DNA of 64,000 bases from Narthecium ossifragum. Lineage: Eukaryota > Streptophyta > Magnoliopsida > Dioscoreales > Nartheciaceae. The position numbers were made by a program, and so were the translations under genes. Under the pieces are notes generated by a model. The model saw only the letters and a list, made by a program, of their open reading frames with translations, did no database searches and had not been told where the DNA came from. The DNA is taken from NCBI GenBank assembly GCA_963920575.1, contig OY986966.1:268130-332129 (forward strand), read 5' to 3'. Positions 49,040 to 58,919 of the stretch are shown here, piece by piece (positions within the stretch are counted from its first letter, which is position 1; every line of letters starts with the position of its first letter).

Positions 49040-49526
49040 ATAAGGAAAGATAGGCCGCAAGGAAGGTTTTGTTGTGCAAGTGAATGGCGTATATGATCCA
49101 ACGTCAAGGACTATGGTTGTTAGTGCGGTATGCGTCGATATGCAGGATGAGGTTGCTTGGACTATGGGCTCACCGGTATCTGATGGCTTTGCATGCTTTG
49201 TCTTCTGTTCTGCACTCGAAGATGTTGGCTATTGTGATGGGTTTGTAATGTTGTCAATCTGAGGGAATCATGAAGGTCATAATTGAATCAAATTCGATGA
49301 CAGCAGTGTAGATTCTTAATGGTTTTTGTGTGTGGCCGATGGAGGTGGAGGCATTGGCGTGAATAATTTAAAAGGAGGTTATGGAATTTGAGTTAGTTAT
49401 TTTCTTACATATTCCATGAACTTATAATGTTATGGTTGATGGGATCGTAAAATGATGTCGTCGACTTCAAGCCTCTTTTAGATGGGTCCGGAGGACGGCA
49501 AAAGTGTTTTGGATGGATTGATGTAA
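49040..49526 (+). mobile_element. LINE copy 7, 5' piece, split by the Pack-MULE
   Basis: It reads as a decayed RNase H domain similar to copy 4 (VQVNGVYDP...VCVDMQDEVAWTMG versus VQVDGAYDQ...VCVDAQDQVLWAMG) with stops and shifts. Its 3' end is separated from its A tail (51266-51298: GCTTCGGCTCAATTAATAAT plus A run) by the Pack-MULE at 49536-51256. Confidence 0.8.
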
Positions 49527-49784
49527 TAGTTTGTAGGCCAAAATACACTTTAATACCCTGTAGTTTCAAGTATTATCATTTTACTACCCTCATCTTTAAA
49601 AATCACATTTTAGTACCATGTGGTTTCATAACCTGGCAATTTAGTCATCACCCCCAAACGGCGTTAGCCTTACTCACGGAAAACCGGTCACGTGCGTGGC
49701 ACGTGACCGGTTTCACCAGTTCCCGCACGAGCAAAACGGTGGCGCCACCAGTCTCCCCGGACCCAAAGCCCCGGGTGACCCCTG

Positions 49785-49900
49785 GGTCCACACTCGACCC
49801 GAAGCAGCTCACAGCCCTGCAATCCCTGGGGTTCCCGATCACCCGAGACCCCTGCTCCGTCCCCTCCTCTCACGACAACGCCACCGCCTGCAACCTCGCC
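49785..49900 (+). pseudogene. captured fragment, N-terminus of an RLP51-like leucine-rich receptor-like protein
   Basis: The frame reads STLDPKQLTALQSLGF and PITRDPCSVPSSHDNATAC, the pre-LRR segment found in plant RLP51-type proteins. After about 49900 the frame shifts and homology is lost. The fragment has no start of its own beyond chance and no membrane segment. Confidence 0.5.
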
Positions 49901-50174
49901 GGCCCCACTTCTGCTCCTTCTCCTGCCTCGCGCAAGCAAAACCGTCCCGCGCGGACAAGCTCTCCGTCCTCTCAACTCTCCCCCTCCGCGTCCCCACCCC
50001 TCCTGTCTCCAAGCCCCTCTTCCAAAACCCATCTCCAGCCCCACCTCCGCCTCCTTCTCCTCTCCCCCCTCTCCTCCAAGACCTCCTCCTCCCCCACCCA
50101 TCCTCGACACACCCTCGTCGTCCCTTCCGCCGCAGCTCTCGCTCCCCTGATGTTACCGTGGACGAGCCCAGAGG

Positions 50175-50258
50175 GGATCGATCGCCCTCGCGGAGGAGGA
50201 CGTTGGAGGCCTTGATGTTACCGTGGATGAGCCCAGCTACGCCGTGGAGGTGCGCCAT
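50175..50258 (-). pseudogene. captured fragment, receptor-like kinase catalytic loop
   Basis: On the minus strand MAHLHGVAGLIHGNIKASNVLL matches the subdomain VIb segment of plant LRR receptor kinases (HGNIK-x-SNVLL, the variant with G instead of R before N typical of many atypical kinases). Part of it is duplicated locally: TGATGTTACCGTGGA occurs at 50149 and 50215. It is far too short to be functional. Confidence 0.55.
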
Positions 50259-50277
50259 CGCCGGCGAGTAGGAAGGG

Positions 50278-51060
50278 GAGGTGGCGCGCGGTCATGTCAT
50301 GGTCCCTCTTCATCCTCCTCAGCGTCATCGTGCCGACGACGTCCCACTTCATCCAGGCCTACGCGCACAACCAGCGCGCGTACGACGTGGTGGTGCAGCT
50401 CTCCCTCACCACCGCCTCCGCCCTGTCCTACATCTGCCTCTCCGCCTTCGTCCGCCGCTACGGCCTCCGCCGCTTCCTCTTCCTCAACAAGCTCGTCAGC
50501 GAGAGCGACCGCGTCCGCCAGGGATACACTTCCCAGCTCAACCGCTCCTTCACCCTCCTCTCCCTGTTCGTCATGGCCTGCTTCGGCGCCGAGTGCGGAT
50601 ATAAGGTACTGCTCGGGGTCGAGGCGGACGCCGTTCGTGGGGAACCTCGTGGTGGGCGACGCGGTGGCGTGCGCGCTGGAGCTACCCCGTGGATGGCCAT
50701 ATTCTTGCTGGTGTGCGTGTTGTTCCGGCTGAGCTGCCACATGCAGATCCTGAGGCTGCAGAACTTTATGGCCGTCTTCGAGGAGGAGTCCGACATGGCC
50801 ACCGTGCTGCGGGAGCATCTCCAAATCCGCCGTCAGCTTTGGGGCATCAGCCACCGGTACCGGGCTTTCATCATCTCCGTCCTGTCGCTCGTCACCGTCA
50901 ACCAGTTGCCATGGTCACCCTCTTCAATGCCTTCAGCTTCCCTCACCGTCCAACGAACTCGACGAGGAAGCCGGCGACAAGGGGCGACGTCCGGCGGATG
51001 CTCTCTCCCCCACGCGTATCTCTCTCTCTCTCTCCCCCCCCACGTCAGCAAAACCGGTGA
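50278..51060 (+). pseudogene. captured DUF3537 membrane-protein gene fragment with frame breaks
   Basis: From the ATG at 50294 the frame reads WSLFILLSVIVPTTSHFI, RAYDVVVQLSLTTASAL, FVRRYGLRRFLFLNKL and later FRLSCHMQILRLQNFMAVFE, all characteristic of plant DUF3537 (gustatory-receptor-like) proteins. Between about 50608 and 50690 the family match continues in another frame (TPFVGNLVVGDAVACALEL) and then returns, so two indels nearly compensate. The match fades at about 50920, and N- and C-terminal parts are missing. It is a broken capture, not a working gene. Confidence 0.75.
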
Positions 51061-51265
51061 AAATAGTCAAAATAGATGAAACCAGTCAAAATTGAGTACG
51101 GTGACCGGTTTGCCGTGACTCAGCATAACGGCGTCTGTTGGTTTGGATTAAATTGTCAAGTTATGAAACCACATGGTACTAAAATGTGATTTTTAAATAT
51201 GAGGGTAGTAGAATGATAATACCTGAAACTACAGGGTATTAAAATGTATTTTGGCCTAGTTTGTA

Positions 51266-51298
51266 TTAGCTTCGGCTCAATTAATAATAAAAAAAAGG
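51266..51298 (+). mobile_element. LINE copy 7, 3' tail
   Basis: The tail GCTTCGGCTCAATTAATAAT plus eight A is the remainder of the LINE interrupted by the Pack-MULE. Confidence 0.7.
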
Positions 51299-51680
51299 CT
51301 TTCTACAATATGCATCATTTTTTGTTTTCGGTCAATTAGATATTCCAATATCAAACACTTCACAGAGAATCTTGATGATGATACTTATCAAGATACAGGC
51401 CGGAATCTTGATGATGATACTTATCAAGATTCTCGAAGGGAGTGACTAATATACTTTACAAAAAGTTAATAACCGAGGGAAATCAAAATTGGAGGGTCCC
51501 CATAAATCAAAAGAAGGAAACCGTGCAAGCGGATTCATCAAATCTTACCCAACGGACTTTTAATGCCGACTCCTAAGAATGTGTGCCATGCCATCCTAGC
51601 TGCTGTGCCTTCCCGATGTCCTCCTCGTCGATGTTAATGTCATCCCTTCATCACCAAGTGGTCCAAGTCGACGACCTTAA

Positions 51681-52404
51681 GGCCACGTTTGGTTGTACGG
51701 GTATTGGAAATTTTTTTTTTCTTAAGAAATTCAGTTCAAAGACTAGACAAAGTTTAGACGAAAATAACAATGATACAACAGATTACAACCATACGAATGC
51801 ATGTCAAATCTAAAACAACAACTTCATAAAGAAAAGACAATATCATCTTTATGACCTTCAAAATCTAACAACATGTTCACAAGGAGAACAAAATCACCAC
51901 CATGACCAACACAAAAAAAATTGTATGGGTATTGGAATGGGAACATGACGGAGAATGGGAGGAAAGGAATTAGATTATTTGATATGTTAATGAATTGGAA
52001 TGGAAATGTTATGTGTTTGGTATACATAATGAATGTGGGAACATGAATGAGAATATAAATTACGGAAAGACCAAAATACCTTTTACTCTAATAGCATAGA
52101 TTTACAAATATATTTATATATGTATATGTATTTGCATTACCTTGGTTTTATTTGCAATTATTTAATTATTAAATTGGTTGATACACTATACAAAATAAAA
52201 AAATCCCATACGATGTCATTAGCTAATATTTTATTCATTACGGTAGTCTTATGCTAAAGTATATATGTAAATTCATAAATATAAATCAGGAAACTCTTGT
52301 TTGTTCCCATTACCAAGGGTGCTTACCAATCAAACACATCAAATTTCATATTCTAGTGAATTCCTTCTCCGCTTATCAAAGGAAATGGGCAATCAAACAT
52401 GGCC
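51681..52404. mobile_element. PIF/Harbinger (Tourist-like) element, 724 bp
   Basis: Ends GGCCACGTTTGGTTG and CAATCAAACATGGCC are inverted repeats (13 of 15), flanked by TAA on both sides (51678-51680 and 52405-52407). The subterminal part contains GGTATTGGAATGGGAA-like words. No transposase is encoded. Confidence 0.85.
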
Positions 52405-52566
52405 TAATCATTGAGGACGTCTCCGTGACACCACCACCACCACCCCCCACCTGTAGGATTTGTAGACCAACAAAGGCATGGCACAATTGTTAAAGTAAAC
52501 TCTTTCCTCGTGCCCATCCCATCCCCAGTTTATTAGTTCATAAGCATCAACGTATACTTTCCCACG

Positions 52567-52574
52567 CCTATAAA
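52567..52574 (+). promoter_or_regulatory. TATA box of the NPF8 gene
   Basis: CTATAAAG followed about 30 bases later by the putative leader exon. The distance to the coding ATG is bridged by the proposed leader intron. Confidence 0.45.
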
Positions 52575-52905
52575 GAGAGCCTGAAAAGCCAACAAGGCAT
52601 CGGCTCTATCGGCAGGATCCCTCTCTCCGCAGTCATCTCCAGGTGGGTGCTGTATTCTTTGATATTCATAGTTCCTATTTGGTCTCTAGCTCATATATCT
52701 CCCAGAATCCACAGATGAGTTTAGTTAGTAGCTAAAATTTCCTTTACTTGTAGTATATCTTTTAGCCTATTAGCATAGTTGAGAGAGAAGAATAGGTGTC
52801 GTCCAGCTTTCGCAGCATCTAGCTCATCCCAGACACCGTTCTCTACCACTCTATCGGCGAGCTACGTAAACCCCCTCCCCTGTTTTATAATTCATATTCA
52901 TGAGT

Positions 52906-52909
<4 letters not shown>

Positions 52910-52951
<42 letters not shown>
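52910..52951. repeat. (TA)n microsatellite, about 21 units
   Basis: Uninterrupted TA dinucleotides inside the proposed leader intron of the NPF8 gene. Confidence 0.9.
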
Positions 52952-52955
<4 letters not shown>

Positions 52956-54400
52956 TTTTTTTTTTCCAACGGAACCCCCATATGTTTCATTCATGATCAT
53001 CATCAGCAAACAAGTCGTTCGATGTTGCTAGGATATCGATCATAAATCCGGACATAGAATCCCCCTCCTCTTCGGCTTTCTTCTCTCACCATAGTTGGTT
53101 CTGCGTACTTGTACTCTTGAGTCCAGAGATCCACTCCCATGTCCTTCCAATGAAGGAGGAGGTGGACTAGTAAGCTCCGTCTTCAGCAATTCACAGCGAC
53201 CCAAACGGATTTTTTTTGACGCATTTTAGATTCAGAGTCGTGGTGATGTGCAGAGGCGAATCTCGTGGTTTCGTGGAATCTTGACTGATTGATGGAGCAA
53301 CGGAACTTCCATAGTTTCTTGTTTTTTTATTTCTTCGACTCTAAATCTGTCTCATTCAACGTCCCTTTCAAACTTCCCCAAACTGGACCCTTTCTATTAT
53401 GAGAGCAACCTCTCCTCCGGTGTCCGATTGTTTGTGCCATGAGCCAACAGGCCCAGGGCCCCTCATATGTAGAAACCGTTCAGGGTCATGGGCTTATGCC
53501 ATTTCTGAGATCATTTCAGTCTCCGGGCTTATCCACTATAAGTTTAAAAAGGCCCATCTATGAGATCTAACGGCTCTTGGCCGCCATAACAAGGACCTTG
53601 GTTTTATAGTCTCACTGCACACCACGTGCCGAGAGGGTAGGATGAGTGGTGGGACTCAATTGAGTACACAGACCTATCTATATATTAGGTGGAGGCATGC
53701 ATCTCTTATCCTTCCTTCTTCTGTTGACCAGACGATCCCTCGCGTGGCACTTATAATTGTCTGTGGGCCTGTGGCTTCTGGATATACTTAAACGTAGCTT
53801 TCCCCTTCTTTTTTTAACGTGAGATCTCCAGGTGAGAACAGGTCCCAGTGCGGCCCTGGTCTTTCTCGGTCTCGATCACTAGCCATTAATGATTGCTTTC
53901 TCTCCTCTTATTATTATTATTATCATTATTATTATTTAATCCTTTGCCACTTCGTCCTCTTTGGTACTTTAATTGGGAGGTTTTATGTGTAAGCTCGGGG
54001 CCTTAACCAATTCTCTCTATTGCTGATTGATTCTTTTTTTGGTGTTAGGCTTATGTGTATGGATGTTTTCCTGTTACTTATGGATCTAATTAAGGATCTT
54101 GTATTCTTTAAACACTAGTTGTTCTGTCGGTTGTTTCTTGTTACTCTCTGTTGATAGACTAAACATAGTGACATTCATTCCCATGAGGGGCAAAAGATAG
54201 GATTGTTTCTGCTCAATTTTCCTGGCAAATTTCTCTAGATTGCTTTGAACTGGAAGTCTGGAAGCATATTATAAACTCATTGTTATTGGTCTATAATCGT
54301 CGGCGTTTTTTGGGACTTCTTATACTGACCAGCAAACTGAAATTGCAAGTGCAGCCTGGGAAAGAAGCAACTCTAAGCACCACCTCTACTGTCTGAAGCC

Positions 54401-56465
54401 ATGGCAGAGATCGATGATGGGTATACTAAAGATGGAACATTAGACATGCGTGGGAACCCTGCTTTGAAGAAGGATACCGGGAACTGGAGAGCTTGCCCTT
54501 ATATTCTCGGTATAGCCTCGTTGTTCTCTCCATATACACTTTCTGATGGTCTAAACGCTTCCATCCTTTCTGAGCTTAGGCAATTTTCGTTTGACATGCA
54601 GGAAATGAATGCTGTGAGAGATTGGCATACTATGGAATGAGCACCAATTTGGTGAACTTCATGAAGACCCGTCTCCACCAAGGAAGCACTACAGCATCCA
54701 ATAATGTCACTAACTGGTCTGGGACATGCTACATCACGCCACTGCTGGGGGCATTTATTGCTGATGCATATTGGGGAAGATTCTGGGTAATCGCCAGCTT
54801 CATGATGGTTTACATCAGTGTAAGTACTCTGGTACAACACTTCTAATCCTTTAAATACTCCAATGTAATCTACAACACAGCTTGTGTGTGTATCTTGCAG
54901 GGTTTGACACTCTTAACAATGGCTGCATCCATCAAGGGGCTAAAGCCTTCTTGCGAAAATGGCGTCTGCAACCCAACAGGGGCTCAGACTGCTGTGGTGT
55001 TTGTAGCCCTGTATCTCATTGCACTTGGCACCGGAGGGATTAAACCCTGCGTCTCTTCCTTCGGGGCAGATCAGTTCGATGAATTAGATGAATCTGAGAA
55101 GAAAAGCAAGAGCTCTTTCTTCAACTGGTTCTACTTCACGATCAACATTGGAGCATTAATAGCTTCTTCCGTGCTGGTCTGGATTCAGATGAATGTGGGA
55201 TGGAGTTGGGGATTTGGGATCCCAGCTGTAGTAATGGCTGTTGCAGTTGTGAGCTTCTTCCTGGGCACAAGATTATATAGGTACCAGAAGCCTGGAGGAA
55301 GCCCTCTTACACGCGTTGCACAAGTTCTAGTAGCTGCTTGTAGGAAATACCGAGTGCCGGTGCCGGCCGATAAGTCTCTCCTATATGAGACTAATGATAA
55401 GGAGTCTGCTATTCAAGGTAGCCGTAAACTCGAGCACAGTGATGAGCTGAAGTAAGTATGGTGAAAGCTCTTCATTCTTTCCTTTTTAATCTATCTTCAT
55501 TCTTTCCTTTTTAGTCTATGCTTGATATGTACACTATATTTGACATGTACATATGAACATAGTATAGGTGACTCTGCTAATTAACAGTGCCTTTCTTTGT
55601 GTTCAGGTTTTTAGACAAGGCTGCCGTCGAGACGGAGGATGACCATGTCAAGGGTCAGGTAGACCCGTGGAAGCTATGCACAGTGACCCAAGTCGAAGAG
55701 CTCAAGAGCGTCGTGCGTCTCTTGCCTATATGGGCGAGTGGCATCGTCTTCTCGACCGTCTACAGCCAGATGAGCACCATGTTCGTCCTTCAGGGCAACA
55801 CTCTAGATCCACACATGGGCCCTCACTTCAAGATCCCCTCAGCCTCGCTCTCCATCTTCGACACCATAAGTGTCATTGCCTGGGTGCCGTTCTACGACCG
55901 GATCATCGTTCCAGTGGTCCGCAGGTTTACAGGCCGCGACCGGGGCTTCACTCAGCTCACACGTATGGGCATTGGCTTGTTTATCTCCATTTTCACCATG
56001 TTGGCTGCTGGAATTCTGGAGGTGGTGAGGCTTCACATAGTTAAAAGAGACAACCTCTATGACTCAGGCGGGTATGTACCTATGTCTATATTCTGGCAGA
56101 TTCCTCAATACTTCATTATAGGAGCCGCAGAGGTGTTCACCTTCGTTGGGCAACTGGAGTTCTTCTACGACCAGGCTCCGGATGCCATGAGGAGTATGTG
56201 CTCAGCACTGTCTCTCACCACAGTTGCACTGGGGAATTACTTGAGCACACTTCTGGTGACAATTGTGACAAACATCACCACTAAGAATGGGAAGTTAGGA
56301 TGGATTCCGGATAACTTGAACAGAGGCCATCTGGACTACTTTTTCTGGCTCCTGGCCGTCCTCAGCGCACTGAACTTGGGGGTGTACCTTGTGATTACCA
56401 AGTGGTACAAGTACAAGAAGACGGCGGACTCGATGGTTGATGGGGAAAATTTTAGAACTGAATAA
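54401..56465 (+). CDS. NPF8: NRT1/PTR family 8 (NPF8) peptide transporter; 4 exons
   Basis: Exons 54401-54509, 54602-54819, 54901-55451 and 55607-56465 join in phase to 578 residues, close to Arabidopsis PTR2 (NPF8.3, 585). It is a proton-coupled di/tripeptide transporter of the POT/MFS superfamily with about 12 membrane helices. The proton-coupling ExxER motif is intact (ECCER in exon 2), as are [61 protein letters not shown] and the C-terminal [14 protein letters not shown] with a basic KWYKYKK tail. The four-exon structure matches the NPF8 clade. Whether it is plasma-membrane or vacuolar, and which NPF8 member, cannot be told here. A truncated copy of its 3' end follows directly. Confidence 0.95.
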
Positions 56466-56727
56466 AAATCACTGTTGGCTTGCTAGCTTTTAAGTACTGT
56501 TTATTTTCGGGTGACAAAAAAGGGTGTGTTCTATTGGTTGCTCACAAGAAGGGGTCCTGTGTCAGGCCCCATACCAAACTACTCATGGTGTGTTTTTTAA
56601 GTCCTTGTAAAATTATTGAGAAGAAAAGTGTTTGCTTTCTATGTCTTGTATCTCTCATATTGCAATCATTTCGCCCAATCAAAGCTTTGTTCTGAGCACG
56701 TACTAACATACTACTCTATCCTCTGGA

Positions 56728-57130
56728 GCTGGAGAGGCTTCACACAGTGAAGAGTGTCTATAATCTCTATGACTCAGACGGGGCACCTACGTCTATAATC
56801 TTGCAGGTGCCTTAGTACTTCATTGAGCACAATTCTGGTGACAATTGTGACAAACACCACTAACAAGAATGGGCAGCATATGTGGATTTTAGATAACTTG
56901 AACAGAGGCCATCTAGACTACGTTTTCCAGCTCCTGGATGACCTCAGTGTGCTGAACTTGGGGGTGTACCTTGTGATTAGAAGTGGTACGAGTACAACAA
57001 GACAGGCAGAGTTCAATGGTTGATGACAAAGCCTTGGGGGCGCTCACAACAAGGGGTACTCTCTAAGGATTTATACCAAACAGCTCATGGTGTGTTTTCA
57101 GTCTGTATATTGTTGAGGAAAAGTGTCTGT
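56728..57130 (+). pseudogene. partial tandem duplicate of the NPF8 3' end
   Basis: It repeats the end of NPF8 exon 4 and its 3' UTR (56020-56640). Shared stretches include CTTCACA(T/C)AGT, TCTATGACTCAG, GTGACAATTGTGACAAACA and AACTTGAACAGAGGCCATCT, and UTR words CTCATGGTGTGTTTT. About 135 bases are deleted between TACTTCATT (56108) and TGAGCACA (56244), which removes the [15 protein letters not shown] region. Further indels break the frame. It is a dead fragment arising from unequal exchange or local duplication. Confidence 0.88.
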
Positions 57131-58919
57131 CTTTGCTTTCTCCTTTCACACACTTTGATCTTTACATCTTTGTACTAATCTAATCGTGACTGTTGTCGTA
57201 CCCAAAAAAAAAAAACTATCACAGCTTGCCCACACCACGAATAGAGAAGTTAGACGTCAGGTGCAGGCTTTCAAAGAGACCTTGGAGACCAATGTGATGA
57301 ACATGGAGTTGCGAATGACCTCTGATGTCCTGATTAAAATGTATGGGACGAAGTTCTTCTTCGAGAATCTGTGGTAGAAAGGACCTGAGAAAGTATGAGG
57401 CCAAAAAGAAGCACAGAAGCTTGAAGTCATTTACTTCCTAAATGCGGGATAAAAACTAAGGCGAAATGTTTACCTTGTTCTCATGTCATTGGTGGTGCTC
57501 ACAACTGAAAATGCTGTTTTCAGTTCTCTAGAGGTGCAGCGGAGGAAATTTACAGCACTGGAGTTGATATTCATTAAAAGCTTGCTTGCTCAATTCCTCT
57601 GCCAGCTGAGGCTGCCAACAAAAAGAAATATAAGGGTGGAAAAAGAAACAGCAGTACAAAACTCTTCCTCTTTTCTTGGATAAGGTTGCCACTTTTAGCA
57701 AACTTTTGTACCATATCCAGATACTTCAACTATTCCTTCAAGATAACCATAACTATATGAAATGTTGCATGCTAAAATAAACCACAGACAACTCTTGCAC
57801 TGGGGTTTGATACTAACAAGCCAAGTTGCTTTTGCATCAGATGGTGGTTTTGGCAGTATCACTCTGACTGCCAAAGCCAGAGTTAAACTTTCTGATGCTT
57901 CTAGTTAACTCTTCTCGTGAAAAAAGACAGACCAAACATTGCTTATGAGGCAAGGTGAAAATCATATGATAATCCTATCTGTATATCAGTTGCCACATAG
58001 GCCCAAATAGGAGGGAGGCATAATATAGCACAATCTTTTTGCTGACATGTCCAGACTGTCAGGGACAATAAGTAAAAGAAGATTCCGAAGGACTCATCAC
58101 AATAAAATTAAAAATACTAAGAGCCAACATTTTACTTATCAATTCATAATCCAGACAATTCTACGAGGATTAATTTCCAAAAGGTTTTTTCAAGCATATG
58201 TCTAAAGAGTCTTACACTTATCCATTAATCAAAATTAAACTAAACTTTGATGAATAGCAAATTTTGTTTTCTAGGCCAAGTGAAGTTCTTCCTCTTTATT
58301 TACTTAATCGAAGATCCCTCAATTTAAAATATTCAGCGCCCAGTTTTGACTTTAATGGTCATTGTCTTATGGATCAAATTCAGGGATGAATATCCAAAGT
58401 ATGGCTTCAGAACTCTTCATATATATCAAAGGCTAAGCATCTCGAACATTTACCCTTTTTAGGATAGAGAAGCTAACATTCTGCATATATAGGACATTGA
58501 GCAAATAGATGATGCATCACAAGGGCTTAGTAAGGAGAAAGAATAAAAGATAACCCTCACAAAGTTAATCTCACAGACGTATGTAAGAATAAAAGATAAC
58601 CCTCAAACAGCGAATCTCACAAACGTATGTTTGAATGCCCACATCATTGAGTAGTAGAAATTCCTTCAATCAAAATTACCTTGCTTTTAGGAGTAAGTAC
58701 TTCCATATCCCGAAAAAGATGTGTCCTTTTAAGATGTCCAATAATCTGGCTGCCATGCTTTTTCAGTATGGAGTCACCGAGTGTCCAGCCAATACCTGTC
58801 CACCCTTGGTTACGTGATGGTAGCTTTTCACACAATTACCTGCAGGCACTTTAAATATAAGAGAATGATACATCACAGAAAATCAAGATATAGGGGCTTT
58901 AGGAGGAGGATGATACCAC
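57131..58919. other. intergenic and PPR 3' region
   Basis: No gene recognised. An A run at 57206-57217 follows the duplicate. A frame at 57219-57377 (VRRQVQAFKETLETNVMNM) looks protein-like but is unrecognised. 58540-58630 contains a tandem pair of about 50 bases (AGAATAAAAGATAACCCTCA twice). The last part is probably the PPR 3' UTR. Confidence 0.4.

Larger units (their letters stand above)
49536..51256. mobile_element. Pack-MULE carrying pieces of three host genes
   Basis: It is bounded by a perfect 9-bp target duplication TAGTTTGTA (49527-49535 and 51257-51265) and inverted repeats of roughly 180 bases starting GGCCAAAATACA. The inside (49700-51060) is GC-rich, unlike the AT-rich surroundings, and holds three unrelated host fragments in both orientations: an LRR receptor-like piece (+), a receptor-kinase piece (-) and a DUF3537 gene piece (+). 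No transposase is present. Capture and fusion of such fragments by non-autonomous Mutator elements is the definition of a Pack-MULE. Confidence 0.9.
52408..54400 (+). other. NPF8 promoter and 5' leader with probable leader intron
   Basis: A TATA box and a donor/acceptor pair fit a two-part leader: leader exon about 52600-52642 (CTCCAG|GTGGGT) and 54355-54400 (AAGTGCAG|CCTGGG) around a 1.7-kb intron. A (TA)n tract sits at 52910-52951 and a (TTA)n tract at about 53910-53936. This is inference from splice-like signals only. Confidence 0.45.

Noticed and set aside
49688..50258. Long minus-strand Gly/Arg-rich frames as genes
   Set aside because: Shadow frames of GC-rich captured DNA; only the first 22 residues at 50258 have a family match.
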